Of a stretch of DNA of 29,498 nt, positions 15,960-23,624 are shown in pieces. The DNA is from Actinomycetota bacterium (GTDB lineage: Bacteria > Actinomycetota > Actinomycetes > Nanopelagicales > Nanopelagicaceae), in assembly GCA_009700365.1 (NCBI GenBank), contig WLME01000002.1:1-29498 (forward strand), given 5' to 3'. The notes below the pieces were generated by a model, which searched no databases, had not been told where the DNA came from, and saw nothing but the letters and a program-made list of their open reading frames with translations. Position numbers and translations under genes: made by a program. Position 1 is the first letter of the stretch. Every line of letters begins with the position of its first letter.

Positions 15960-16514
15960 TCATTCTCCCCATCTCTGAATAAACTCTGAAGTAGACATCT
16001 CGTAGATATCTTCTGGACCATCAATCTCATCCATCTGCTGGCCTACGAAATCAAAACCGAAATGCTTGATCACCGCGATAGAAGGCAGGTTATCGGGGCT
16101 CACTGTGTATCTCAAGGTTTTAACCGCTTCAGATTCACTTACCCAGCGCCACATCCCAAGGAGTGACTCTTTTGCAAATCCCTTACCTTGATAGTGCGTT
16201 TCGATACCAAGCCCAATCTCCATCATTCCTTGCGCGTCAGGTGCACCATGAAAACTAGTGCTGCCTATAACTACATTCTCTTCTTTAAGCACAATAAATC
16301 GCACAAACCACTTATTTATTAGAGGGTCTTCTTTAACCTGTGGAACTCTCCAAGCAAGTGGGCCTGGCTCATCAATTAAAACTTTGAGCGGATTCGAGAA
16401 ATTCCGATCCGCGATGGCGAGCTCATCGCTTTTATTTTCGAAAAGTTCAATCAGCCCTTCGGCCGAAATATGGTGTAGCTCTAATCGTGAAGTACTAATA
16501 ACACCTTCATGCAT
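15960..16514 (-). CDS. GNAT-family N-acetyltransferase (RimJ/RimL-like)
   Basis: 184 residues. The N-terminus ISTSRLELHHISAEGLIELF matches RimJ/RimL-type GNATs. The acetyl-CoA loop is seen in MEIGLGIETHYQGKGFAKESLLGMWRWV, with QGKGFA as the Q/RxxGxG/A motif. The C-terminal strand VSPDNLPSIAVIKHFGFDFVG is also typical. Its substrate could be a protein N-terminus or a small amine. It starts 11 nt after the gabT stop without a visible ribosome site, and runs into pgl, so gabT, this gene and pgl probably share a transcript. Confidence 0.86.
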   Translation of the reverse strand: MHEGVISTSRLELHHISAEGLIELFENKSDELAIADRNFSNPLKVLIDEPGPLAWRVPQVKEDPLINKWFVRFIVLKEENVVIGSTSFHGAPDAQGMMEIGLGIETHYQGKGFAKESLLGMWRWVSESEAVKTLRYTVSPDNLPSIAVIKHFGFDFVGQQMDEIDGPEDIYEMSTSEFIQRWGE

Positions 16515-16525
16515 AGGGAAAAGTC

Positions 16526-17866
16526 TTACAGAGCTGCGAAACCGTCAGCAAGAACACCAAGAGCATCCTTGAGAAGTTCGTCGGAGATTACTAGCGGAGG
16601 TAAGAAACGGATGACGTTTCCATATGTTCCGGCAGTAAGAATAAGCACGCCCTTGCTCTGGCAGAACTTAATAATCTTTGCCATCGCCTCTGGATTAGGA
16701 TCTTTTGTACCGGCATGAACCAATTCGATTGCAATCATGGCGCCACGACCACGGACTTCACCGATGATTGGATACTTCGCCTTGAGTGCGCCGAGCGACT
16801 CAAGAAGAATTGCGCCGATGTGTGTCGCGCGTTCGACAAGATTCTCTTCTTCGATTGTCTCAATGACTGCGAGCGCTGCAGCACACACAACCGGATTTCC
16901 ACCGTAAGTGCCACCTAGTCCACCCACATGTGATGAATCCATAATTTCAGCGCGAGCAGTAACTGCGGCAAGTGGCAATCCACCAGCTATTCCCTTTGCA
17001 GAAATAATCATGTCGGGTTCCATGTTTTCATGTTCGACTGCAAACATCTTGCCAGTGCGGGCAAAGCCTGATTGGACTTCATCAGCAATAAATACAATTT
17101 TGTTTTCTGTAGCAAACTTTTGAAGCCCCGGCATAAATCCAGGTGGTGGCACGATAAAGCCACCTTCGCCTACAACAGGCTCGATGAGGATTGCTGCAAC
17201 ATTGTGAGCGCCGATTTCTTTCTCGATCTTTGAAATAACCGCCTTAAGCGAATCTTCTGCAATTGTGTCTATATTGCCGGTATATCTATATGCATAAGGC
17301 ATCGGCATGCGATAAATCTCGTTTGCGAACGGTCCAAAACCTTCTTTATATGGAACATTCTTTGCAGTAAGCGCCATAGTTAAATTGGTACGGCCGTGAT
17401 AGGCATGTTCGAATACAACAACTGCCGAGCGCTTTGTGTAATGCCGTGCAATCTTTATTGCATTCTCTACGGCTTCTGCACCAGAGTTCTGCAAAATTGA
17501 CTTCTTCTTAAAGTTTCCGGGAGTCAATCGATTAAGAGCTTCACAGACTTCGATATAGCCCATGTAAGGAACTGTGGTGAAGTTGGTGTGAGTGAAGTTA
17601 GCTACGGCTTCTTGAACTGCAGCAACAACCCGTGGCGCAGAGTTTCCAACGTTTACAACACCGATTCCTGAACCAAGATCGATGATTCGATTGCCGTCGA
17701 TATCTTCAATGATTGCACCGTGTGCGCGATTAACAATAATTGGCATCGCTGTTCCGAGCCCTCCCGAAACAGCCTCTTTGCGTCTCTGCATCGCAGCAGT
17801 AGAAAGCGGCCCTGGAATCTCAGTAGCCAAATGGCGTGATTGTGGGAGGGGATCCTTTGATGTCAT
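16526..17866 (-). CDS. gabT: 4-aminobutyrate aminotransferase
   Basis: 446 residues, class-III PLP aminotransferase. It moves the amino group of GABA to 2-oxoglutarate, giving succinic semialdehyde. The PLP lysine is Lys291 (MIISAKGIAGGLPLAA), the pyridine-binding aspartate is Asp262 (FIADEVQSGFARTGKMFA), and the phosphate loop is NSGAEAVENAIKIAR near 127. The start PGPLSTAAMQRRKEAVSGG is typical of GabT rather than ArgD. Related transaminases for other omega-amino acids cannot be ruled out. A TAGACT box 6 nt before ATG indicates a leaderless transcript. It is divergent from an amino-acid decarboxylase gene over 70 bp. No succinic semialdehyde dehydrogenase gene is in the window. Confidence 0.92.
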   Translation of the reverse strand: MTSKDPLPQSRHLATEIPGPLSTAAMQRRKEAVSGGLGTAMPIIVNRAHGAIIEDIDGNRIIDLGSGIGVVNVGNSAPRVVAAVQEAVANFTHTNFTTVPYMGYIEVCEALNRLTPGNFKKKSILQNSGAEAVENAIKIARHYTKRSAVVVFEHAYHGRTNLTMALTAKNVPYKEGFGPFANEIYRMPMPYAYRYTGNIDTIAEDSLKAVISKIEKEIGAHNVAAILIEPVVGEGGFIVPPPGFMPGLQKFATENKIVFIADEVQSGFARTGKMFAVEHENMEPDMIISAKGIAGGLPLAAVTARAEIMDSSHVGGLGGTYGGNPVVCAAALAVIETIEEENLVERATHIGAILLESLGALKAKYPIIGEVRGRGAMIAIELVHAGTKDPNPEAMAKIIKFCQSKGVLILTAGTYGNVIRFLPPLVISDELLKDALGVLADGFAAL

Positions 17867-17872
17867 GGTTAA

Positions 17873-17878
17873 AGTCTA
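17873..17878 (-). promoter_or_regulatory. -10 box of gabT (leaderless)
   Basis: Minus strand TAGACT, 6 nt from the ATG at 17866, identical in sequence and spacing to the box at 11461-11466. Confidence 0.55.
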
Positions 17879-17924
17879 AGCCCATCATTTTCACCTAGGC
17901 GACGAAGTACTGCTCGGTACAAGT

Positions 17925-17930
17925 TAGGCT
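17925..17930 (+). promoter_or_regulatory. -10 box of the Orn/Lys/Arg decarboxylase gene (leaderless)
   Basis: TAGGCT followed by 6 nt and the ATG at 17937. No Shine-Dalgarno sequence lies in the short leader. Confidence 0.5.
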
Positions 17931-17936
17931 TGCCAC

Positions 17937-19370
17937 ATGAGCAACCTCAGGGAGAGCGCACCTCTGCTCGATGCCTATCTCTCCTACTTCGAAAGCTCCC
18001 GCACTCCATTCACGATTCCAGGTCACAAACAGAAGACCAGCGCTCTCGATGCAGGACTTGGCGCCGTAGTCGATGCTGACACGCCTCTGTACGGCGGATT
18101 AGATGAAATTAAATTAACAAACCAAACTCTCAGAACTGCTGAAGCACTCGCTGCAAGGCTCTGGGGGGCGGATTACGCACGTTTTTCAACTGGTGGTTCT
18201 ACTCACGCTAACCAAGCAATTATTTTTGCTCTCGGAAAACCTGGTGACAAAGTTGCAGTTTCTCGCACCGCGCATCGTTCGGTCTTAAGTGCGCTGGTCC
18301 TCGCAGGTCTTGAACCCATTTGGATGTCACCAGAGATCGATAGCGCAACTGGTGTTCCTATTGGCATTGGCCTCGATGAAATGAAACGTGCGCTGAGAGA
18401 AAAACCGATTGCCGTACTTCTCACTGAGCCTGGTTATCTAGGAACGATTTCAGATCTACCCGTTCTCATTGAAGCAGCACATGGAGTTGATGTTCCGGTG
18501 ATACTTGATGCAGCGTGGGGCGGACACTTCGGATTTCATACAGATCTTCCCCGTCATGCATTTCAGGTCGGAGCGGATGCACTCATTACGAGTACACACA
18601 AAGCCCTGCCAGGATATAGCGCTTCAGCGCTATTACTTGCACGCACATCTTTACTGAGTGAAGAGCGCCTCGAGCAGAGTTTTGAAACCACCCATACAAC
18701 TTCTCCTGCAGGTGCACCACTTGCATCTATTGATGGAGTCCGGGCCCTTTTGCAGACCCGCGGCGAAGAGTTGATCGGAAATCTGCTCAGTAATGTTTCC
18801 CGATTCAAGGAGATTGTTCAGGCAGAGTTTGCACTTCCCATTTTCTTATACCCATCTGATTTTCCCACCGGACGCTTTGATCCCACCAAGATAGTTTTAC
18901 GAGTGCAGCAACTTGGAGCATCGGGAGTAGATATCGAGAACGATCTTCAGGCAAGAGGAATTCGCGTTGAGATGGCAGATCGAGACACAATCGTTTTCCT
19001 CGGCACTATCGCCGATTCTCAAGCTGACTTCGATTATTTAGCCGATGCACTAATTCCCATTCTAAAGAAACGACAAGAACAACGACGTGAGAGTGCTACT
19101 GCTTTGAGTTGGTCTGTTGTCCCACAGCGAGCCTCATCTATGCGCGATGCCTATTTTGCCGAGACTGAAATGGTTAATTCCGCAAAAGCCGTAGGGCGTA
19201 TCTCTGCAGATTTAATCGCTCCGTATCCACCTGGTGTCGCAGTAGTTGCGCCGGGAGAAATTCTTACAGAACAGATTGTTCAAGGCTTGAGTTCATCTCG
19301 CGCCGCTGGAGTCCGAATTGCATACGCGACAGATTTAACTCTGGCTCAATATCGGGTCGTAAAAAGCTAA
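17937..19370 (+). CDS. Orn/Lys/Arg decarboxylase family protein (fold type I, PLP)
   Basis: 477 residues, like the short Bacillus SpeA/YaaO-type decarboxylases that lack the large N-terminal response-regulator-like domain. TPFTIPGHKQ is near residue 23, FSTGGSTHANQA at 83-94, and VSRTAHRS at 108-115 has the ring-stacking histidine. VILDAAWGGHFGFH has Asp191 for the PLP ring, and ITSTHKALPGYSAS has the PLP Lys222. The C-terminal domain ends in LIAPYPPGVAVVAPGE, the usual family closure. Likely product is agmatine, cadaverine or putrescine; the amino acid cannot be set from the sequence. Divergent from gabT. Its stop overlaps the stop of the convergent GNAT gene (19367-19370). Confidence 0.9.
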   Translation: MSNLRESAPLLDAYLSYFESSRTPFTIPGHKQKTSALDAGLGAVVDADTPLYGGLDEIKLTNQTLRTAEALAARLWGADYARFSTGGSTHANQAIIFALGKPGDKVAVSRTAHRSVLSALVLAGLEPIWMSPEIDSATGVPIGIGLDEMKRALREKPIAVLLTEPGYLGTISDLPVLIEAAHGVDVPVILDAAWGGHFGFHTDLPRHAFQVGADALITSTHKALPGYSASALLLARTSLLSEERLEQSFETTHTTSPAGAPLASIDGVRALLQTRGEELIGNLLSNVSRFKEIVQAEFALPIFLYPSDFPTGRFDPTKIVLRVQQLGASGVDIENDLQARGIRVEMADRDTIVFLGTIADSQADFDYLADALIPILKKRQEQRRESATALSWSVVPQRASSMRDAYFAETEMVNSAKAVGRISADLIAPYPPGVAVVAPGEILTEQIVQGLSSSRAAGVRIAYATDLTLAQYRVVKS

Positions 19371-19840
19371 TCAAATTTAGTAATCGCGTATGAGTAATAA
19401 TCCTGCGGTTGCCCATCCTCAATAAAGAGTGCGTGCAATATCCCTTCAAAATTCCAACCAGCTTTTTCAAAAACTCTTCGCATCGCTGCATTGTTTACAT
19501 CTGTTGAACCTTCAAGCCGATGGGCACCGTGCTCGAATGCATACTTGGTTCCCACCTTCAAAGCATGCGTACCAATCCCTAGACCGCGACATTCTTCAGC
19601 GAGTTCCAAGCCCATATCCCAAGCGCCATCGGGGCGAGTTCGGTCGCAGTGACGAAGTTGAAAATCACCGACTAATACTCCATCGCTTTCAATGGCTAAA
19701 TGCAAGTAATGATCAAACCATTGATCCCCATTCTCAAGTCGTGCCTTAAATCTATTGCGGCGTTCTAGAGAATCAAGGCCACGAATATCGCAGATGCGAT
19801 CAAACTCATCTGATCGATATGGGCGAAGTAAAACCTGCAT
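19367..19840 (-). CDS. GNAT-family N-acetyltransferase (RimJ/RimL-like)
   Basis: 157 residues. VLLRPYRSDEFDRI is the N-terminal strand, WDMGLELAEECRGLGIGTHALKVGTKYAFEHG holds the acetyl-CoA loop (CRGLGIG), and GSTDVNNAAMRRVFEKAGWNFEGIL is the C-terminal motif B region with the usual ALFIEDGQPQDYYSYAI ending. Substrate unknown. Its ATG overlaps the SDR stop by one base (TAATG), so it is co-translated with the SDR. It converges on the decarboxylase gene with overlapping stop codons. Confidence 0.88.
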   Translation of the reverse strand: MQVLLRPYRSDEFDRICDIRGLDSLERRNRFKARLENGDQWFDHYLHLAIESDGVLVGDFQLRHCDRTRPDGAWDMGLELAEECRGLGIGTHALKVGTKYAFEHGAHRLEGSTDVNNAAMRRVFEKAGWNFEGILHALFIEDGQPQDYYSYAITKFD

Positions 19841-20589
19841 TACTCGCGATGCACTTTATGTTGGGCAGCTTGTGCAAGTGGGCGAATCGTCATTGAATCT
19901 ACATTGAAATGATCAGGAAGCATTACAGACCAGCGGATAGATTCTGCAACATCGGATGCTGTTAAAGGGAGACTTACGCCTGCATAAACTTTTGCAGCAC
20001 GCTCTGCATCACCGTTAAACCTGACTTTGGCAAATTCATCAGTCTTGACCATCCCTGGAGCAATCTCTGTCACTCGGATTGGTTGGCCATTTAATTCAAG
20101 GCGTAGGGTTTCGGCTAGTGAAGTTTCGGCAAATTTTGCTGCAACATAACTTCCGCCATTTTCATATGCTCGATGACCGGCAGTAGATGAGATAACAACT
20201 ATATGACCTCGACCATGCTGCAACATCAATGGCGTCATCGCTTTCACCATACGAACAGAACCAACAACATTGATATCAAAGGTTTTCTTCCAGACTTCAG
20301 GGTCAGATGCAGTAACTGCATCAAAATCAAAGGCGCCCCCTGCCGAATTAATTAAGACACTTATTGGCTTTCCTGCGAGGTGTTTTGCGAGCGCATCAAC
20401 ACTCTCCTGATTTGTGACATCGAGTTCGCAAGCTTCAATATTTGAATCACTCTCGGCAAGTGCATCTAATCGATCTTTACGACGTGCCGCGGCAATGACG
20501 TAATACCCATTTTTTGCCAGCAACTGTGCAGTTGCAGCTCCGATTCCACTACTTGCTCCAGTTACTACTGCATATTCGCGTGCGCTCAT
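19840..20589 (-). CDS. short-chain dehydrogenase/reductase (YdfG-like)
   Basis: 249 residues from ATG 20589. TGASSGIG at 10-17 binds the coenzyme, and AARRKDR after the second strand has arginines favouring NADP(H). LINSAGG is near 79, and the catalytic set is Ser135, Tyr148 and Lys152 (YVAAK). EIAPGMVKTDEF fits the YdfG group acting on 3-hydroxy acids or serine; the substrate is not certain. A longer frame back to 20646 would overlap the divergent gene. The ATG at 20589 is preceded by TACCCT at exactly 6 nt, so I take that as the start. Confidence 0.92.
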   Translation of the reverse strand: MSAREYAVVTGASSGIGAATAQLLAKNGYYVIAAARRKDRLDALAESDSNIEACELDVTNQESVDALAKHLAGKPISVLINSAGGAFDFDAVTASDPEVWKKTFDINVVGSVRMVKAMTPLMLQHGRGHIVVISSTAGHRAYENGGSYVAAKFAETSLAETLRLELNGQPIRVTEIAPGMVKTDEFAKVRFNGDAERAAKVYAGVSLPLTASDVAESIRWSVMLPDHFNVDSMTIRPLAQAAQHKVHRE

Positions 20590-20595
20590 TGGGAA

Positions 20596-20601
20596 AGGGT
20601 A
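20596..20601 (-). promoter_or_regulatory. -10 box of the SDR gene (leaderless)
   Basis: Minus strand TACCCT, 6 nt from the ATG at 20589. It lies back to back with the plus-strand box at 20613-20618 within a 35-bp divergent promoter. Confidence 0.5.
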
Positions 20602-20612
20602 TATGTGACGAC

Positions 20613-20618
20613 TATGAT
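20613..20618 (+). promoter_or_regulatory. -10 box of the DUF4389 gene (leaderless)
   Basis: TATGAT, close to the TATAAT consensus, followed by 6 nt and the ATG at 20625. Confidence 0.6.
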
Positions 20619-20624
20619 TAAGCC

Positions 20625-21209
20625 ATGAGCAATCAAGTAGAAACAATCATCAATGTCCAACTCGAAAACCGCGATAAGAAGACAGTTTTCTGGCGTGGAT
20701 TCCTAGCCTTTCCAGTCACTGTCTTTCTGACCTCTTTCGTTCAAGGAATGCACTGGGGCTGGTCAACTGGGCTCGTTGTGGTTCCTACCGTCCTTGCACT
20801 CGTAGTAAGAGGCGTATATCCAAGCTATGTACTGAGTTTTAACCACTCTTTGATCGAACTTCAAACGCGAGTAATTGCCTACACCCTTCTTCTCACAGAT
20901 GATTATCCATCGATTGAACGTAATCCAAATGTTGCGATTCTTCTTCCAGATGTTGATGGCGGTCGCAAACTCAATCGTGGGCTTCCTCTTATTAAATGGT
21001 TCTTATCAATTCCTCTAGTCGTTGTTGGTCTCATCTACTCAGTTGTGGCTCTGATTGCGACCTTCTTTGCCTGGATAGTTACCTGGTCCACAGGCACATA
21101 TCCAAAGTGGGCCCTTGATATTGTTCTTGGAACAGTAAAGTTCTGGAACCGTGTTTATGGGTATGCAATCATTCTTGTCACAGATGAATACCCATCTTTT
21201 GCACTGTAA
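20625..21209 (+). CDS. DUF4389 membrane protein
   Basis: 194 residues with four or so hydrophobic segments (WRGFLAFPVTVFLTSFVQGM, STGLVVVPTVLALVVRG, FLSIPLVVVGLIYSVVALIATFFAWIVTW and the flanks). The duplicated pattern is typical of DUF4389: TRVIAYTLLLTDDYPSIE and, at the C-terminus, NRVYGYAIILVTDEYPSF. Each repeat ends in TDxYPS, so the protein is an internal tandem of the same unit. No enzymatic residues are evident and the family function is unknown. Its stop overlaps the start of the next GNAT gene by one base (TAATG). Confidence 0.82.
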   Translation: MSNQVETIINVQLENRDKKTVFWRGFLAFPVTVFLTSFVQGMHWGWSTGLVVVPTVLALVVRGVYPSYVLSFNHSLIELQTRVIAYTLLLTDDYPSIERNPNVAILLPDVDGGRKLNRGLPLIKWFLSIPLVVVGLIYSVVALIATFFAWIVTWSTGTYPKWALDIVLGTVKFWNRVYGYAIILVTDEYPSFAL

Positions 21210-21655
21210 TGTCTATTTCGATCCGACCAATTCAAGGCGCAGATAAAGAGCGTTGGCTAGTTCTGTGGCAGGGCTACTTAGACTTCTACAAGACAACTGT
21301 CGCACTTGAGCAAACTGAACGGACCTGGACTCGAATCATGGATCCGGATTTCAATATGAAATGCGCGGTTGCAGAACTCGATGGCAATGTTGTTGGGTTC
21401 ACTACCTACAACCTGCAGAATTCGACGTGGTCGCCTAATGGCCATTGCTATCTCGAGGATTTATTTGTAGATCCTGCTGTTCGAGGATCTGGAGCTGGAC
21501 GTGCCCTCATTGATTTCGTGAAGACGTTCGCGCTAGAGAATAAATGTTCGCGCTTATATTGGAATACAGATGCAGATAATGAAATCGCCAGAAAACTCTA
21601 TGACACCTATGTACTCGAGTCTGGAAAACGTCAATACAGAGTTCAACTGCCGTAA
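21209..21655 (+). CDS. GNAT-family N-acetyltransferase
   Basis: 148 residues, compact GNAT. ISIRPIQGADKERW is the first strand. CYLEDLFVDPAVRGSGAGRALIDFVKTFA holds the acetyl-CoA-binding RGSGAG loop. LYWNTDADNEIARKLYDTY is the C-terminal helix region with the catalytic-type tyrosine. It resembles histone acetyltransferase HPA2-type small-molecule acetylases. Substrate unknown. It is coupled to the DUF4389 gene by a 1-nt overlap and abuts the convergent GNAT at 21656 with the shared stop hexamer TAATTA. Confidence 0.88.
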   Translation: MSISIRPIQGADKERWLVLWQGYLDFYKTTVALEQTERTWTRIMDPDFNMKCAVAELDGNVVGFTTYNLQNSTWSPNGHCYLEDLFVDPAVRGSGAGRALIDFVKTFALENKCSRLYWNTDADNEIARKLYDTYVLESGKRQYRVQLP

Positions 21656-22156
21656 TTAGTTGCTAGAAGTCTTTCTAATCATTCTCTGGTAATACATTCC
21701 GGGCTTGCGGCTGCTTTCCTGCTTCTCGCCTTTCTTTTCGAAACCCAATTTCTCGTAGGCGGTAATGGCAATTTCATTATCGACCCAAACTCCGAGACCT
21801 TGCGTAATCCAATTTCTCTCGAGAGCCATTGAATCGAGATAGTCGAAGAGCGCTCGTAAGGCGCCCATTTTTCGGTACTTGGGACTTACCCAACAGCTGC
21901 CAACCCAGCAAGTAGCTCCGAAATCGCCATCGAGATTCTCAACGGTCATCATTGCGATATCTGCATCATCAAGATTTACCACAATGGCAACATACTGCCG
22001 TGCTTTAGATCGCCAATCATCTTCTGAAAAAAGTCTTTCGGAATCTAAATTGCCACCGAAAGCATGTCCATCACTTTCAAGGGCAGCTAGCCGTATGTCA
22101 CGATAGCGAAACCACTGATCTTCATGCAGCTCTAGAGCAGTGATCTTGCGATTCAT
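21656..22156 (-). CDS. GNAT-family N-acetyltransferase
   Basis: 166 residues. ITALELHEDQWFRYRDIRLAALESD is a common GNAT opening. WVGSCWVSPKYRKMGALRALFDYLDSMA carries the acetyl-CoA loop (YRKMGA), and GVWVDNEIAITAYEKLGFEKKGEK is the C-terminal motif. Two tryptophans and a Cys pair (CWVGSCW) mark the substrate side. It is on its own transcript, with a TACTAT box 7 nt before the ATG. It is not closely similar to the neighbouring GNAT at 21209, so this is not a recent tandem duplicate. Confidence 0.87.
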   Translation of the reverse strand: MNRKITALELHEDQWFRYRDIRLAALESDGHAFGGNLDSERLFSEDDWRSKARQYVAIVVNLDDADIAMMTVENLDGDFGATCWVGSCWVSPKYRKMGALRALFDYLDSMALERNWITQGLGVWVDNEIAITAYEKLGFEKKGEKQESSRKPGMYYQRMIRKTSSN

Positions 22157-22163
22157 ACTTTTA

Positions 22164-22169
22164 ATAGTA
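22164..22169 (-). promoter_or_regulatory. candidate -10 box of the GNAT gene at 21656-22156
   Basis: Minus strand TACTAT, 7 nt from the ATG at 22156, in the 28-bp gap after the small membrane protein gene. Leaderless start likely. Confidence 0.45.
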
Positions 22170-22184
22170 GTTTATTGATTGCAG

Positions 22185-22439
22185 CTATGACTTCTTAAAT
22201 AGCTTCTTTGGGTTGAGTTTTGCCCCGTGATGGCGAACGCGCATCAGCATTGATTCAGCCCAGGCAAATTCAAGTGCCAATACAACTAACCCCAAAACCA
22301 GAAGTGGCATGGTGAATGGACCTGGAAGAACAACAAGTAATAGCCCTGTAATGATTAGGGTTGAACCAATCAGAAGCACTATCGTTTTTCTAATTGCAGA
22401 TGGAAGTAACTTCCATGCCTGAGCAATTTTATTCTTCAT
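22185..22439 (-). CDS. small PGPGW-type membrane protein
   Basis: 84 residues. A basic N-terminus (MKNKIAQAWKLLPSAIRKTI) is followed by a hydrophobic hairpin VLLIGSTLIITGLLLVVLPGPFTMPLLVLGLVVLALEFAW, with LPGPFTMPLLVLGLVVLA matching the putative transmembrane PGPGW family, then a basic tail ending KKLFKKS. Function unknown. I take ATG 22439 as the start because GGGGGA lies 7 nt upstream; the longer frame to 22469 adds residues encoded inside terC. It overlaps the terC end by 11 nt, so the two are expressed together under the same leader. Confidence 0.8.
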   Translation of the reverse strand: MKNKIAQAWKLLPSAIRKTIVLLIGSTLIITGLLLVVLPGPFTMPLLVLGLVVLALEFAWAESMLMRVRHHGAKLNPKKLFKKS

Positions 22440-23418
22440 TGCTTGTTCCCCCGGTAATTCGACCAGCATGCGCCTTCGCGGTCGGGTCAGATTTAGTCTT
22501 TACCAAGCTCGCAATCGTCGATAAGAGCAGTATTGCACCAATTACGGAAAGCCCAACAGGTGTTGAAATCTTTGGGATTGAATGAAACTGCTCATGCAAA
22601 TAAGTCATGATTAATTTTCCACCAATAAAGATTAGGATGAAAGAAAGACCGAGTGAGAGATACACCAATCGATCAAGCAGGCCTTTCACCAAGAAGTACA
22701 AGGCCCGAAGCCCAAGAAGAGCAAAGGCATTTGCTGCAAAAACTAGAAAAGTCTCTGAAGTCACTCCAAAAGTTGCTGGGATTGAGTCCAGGGCAAAGAG
22801 CAGATCAGTTGATCCAATAGCAATCATCACCAGGAACATTGGTGTGGCAACTCGTTTTCCGTTGTGCTGAATGAACATTTTCGGACCATGGAATTCGTTC
22901 ACCATCGTAAGACGTTTGCGAATACGGCGAACGATGATGTTGTCACCAGGTTCTGGATCTTCATTCCAATGTTTAAGAAGTCCTATTCCAGTCCAAATAA
23001 GGATGGCTCCAAAAATTACGAAGGTGAATGAGAAAGTCGCAAGTGCGGCCGCTCCCACTGAAATAAATATCCCTCGGAGCACCAAGGCCAACATAACTCC
23101 GATAAGGAGGACTCGTTGATGGTAAATACTTGGCACTGCAAATTGTGCCAAGATAATGACGAATACAAATAGGTTATCGACCGATAGGGATTTTTCGACC
23201 AAGTAGGCCGCAAAGAACTCAGTCCCCGACTCTGAACCATAGTGCCGAAAAATCCAGACTCCGAATGCGATTGCGATACCGATATAGAAAATGGACCAAC
23301 TCGCAGCCTCTTTAAACTTTACTTCATGAGGCTTAGAACTAACCGTGAGAAGATCAATGAGCAAGAGCAAGGCGATAAGCCCAACTGTTATTGACCAAAC
23401 TGTTATTGAAACATTCAT
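22429..23418 (-). CDS. TerC-family membrane protein, probable manganese exporter
   Basis: 329 residues with seven to nine membrane segments. The family signature EKSLSVDNLFVF is at 75-86 (Asp81 in the membrane) and GSTDLLFALDSIPATFG at 202-218 (Asp205, Asp211); these acidic residues are thought to carry metal. It belongs with Alx/TerC/YkoY proteins, which export Mn2+ or metallate secreted enzymes. The TerC name came from tellurite resistance, but no other tellurite gene is present. The ribosome site AAGGAG lies 5 nt before ATG 23418. The leader matches the manganese-sensing yybP-ykoY riboswitch, which independently supports a role in manganese homeostasis. Confidence 0.93.
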   Translation of the reverse strand: MNVSITVWSITVGLIALLLLIDLLTVSSKPHEVKFKEAASWSIFYIGIAIAFGVWIFRHYGSESGTEFFAAYLVEKSLSVDNLFVFVIILAQFAVPSIYHQRVLLIGVMLALVLRGIFISVGAAALATFSFTFVIFGAILIWTGIGLLKHWNEDPEPGDNIIVRRIRKRLTMVNEFHGPKMFIQHNGKRVATPMFLVMIAIGSTDLLFALDSIPATFGVTSETFLVFAANAFALLGLRALYFLVKGLLDRLVYLSLGLSFILIFIGGKLIMTYLHEQFHSIPKISTPVGLSVIGAILLLSTIASLVKTKSDPTAKAHAGRITGGTSNEE

Positions 23419-23425
23419 CTTTTCT

Positions 23426-23458
23426 CCTTGACGCGCGTGGATAATAACGTGGTCAAGG
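23426..23458 (-). promoter_or_regulatory. expression platform: hairpin that can hide the terC ribosome site
   Basis: On the RNA, CCUUGAC (23452-23458) is perfectly complementary to GUCAAGG (23426-23432), and the latter overlaps the Shine-Dalgarno AAGGAG (23424-23429). The CCUU of the first arm is also the 3' strand of the aptamer base helix, so the two pairings exclude each other. Formation of the aptamer would free the ribosome site: translation ON with ligand. Confidence 0.65.
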
Positions 23459-23543
23459 TCTTCCTAACCGACATCAACTGTCGGCCAGCGCCCCGGGTTT
23501 TTACACCGTATTGACGAGGTAGCTGTAACTAGGTACTCCCCTT
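23455..23543 (-). ncRNA. yybP-ykoY-type manganese riboswitch aptamer
   Basis: The 89-nt minus-strand segment begins AAGGGGAGTA and ends GAAGACCTT, the two conserved boxes of this class. AAGG pairs with CCTT at the base, CCTA with TAGG just inside, and CCGACA with TGTCGG forms an internal hairpin. A CGTCAATACGG element fits the conserved loop. This class senses Mn2+ and typically precedes terC, alx and mntP genes, as it does here. I recognised it from the consensus; a covariance search was not possible. Confidence 0.82.
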
Positions 23544-23553
23544 AATTACATAA

Positions 23554-23559
23554 ATAGTA
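23554..23559 (-). promoter_or_regulatory. candidate -10 box of the terC transcript
   Basis: Minus strand TACTAT would start transcription about 7 nt later, around 23547, just before the first base of the aptamer at 23543. Confidence 0.45.
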
Positions 23560-23618
23560 AATGAAGGCTAGTCCCTCAGCAAATTAGACATTCGAGCATC
23601 ACTGATTTATATCAACCA

Positions 23619-23624
23619 TAGAAT
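23619..23624 (+). promoter_or_regulatory. -10 box of the MMPL transporter gene (leaderless)
   Basis: TAGAAT followed by 6 nt and the ATG at 23631. No Shine-Dalgarno is present. The box faces away from terC. Confidence 0.55.

Noticed and set aside
20590..20646. Longer SDR reading frame starting at 20646
   Set aside because: It would overlap the divergent DUF4389 gene and its promoter; the Rossmann motif normally lies about 10 residues from the start, as with ATG 20589.
22429..23418. Tellurite-resistance locus
   Set aside because: TerC-like proteins are widespread Mn exporters; no terA, B, D, E or Z genes are present and the leader points to manganese.
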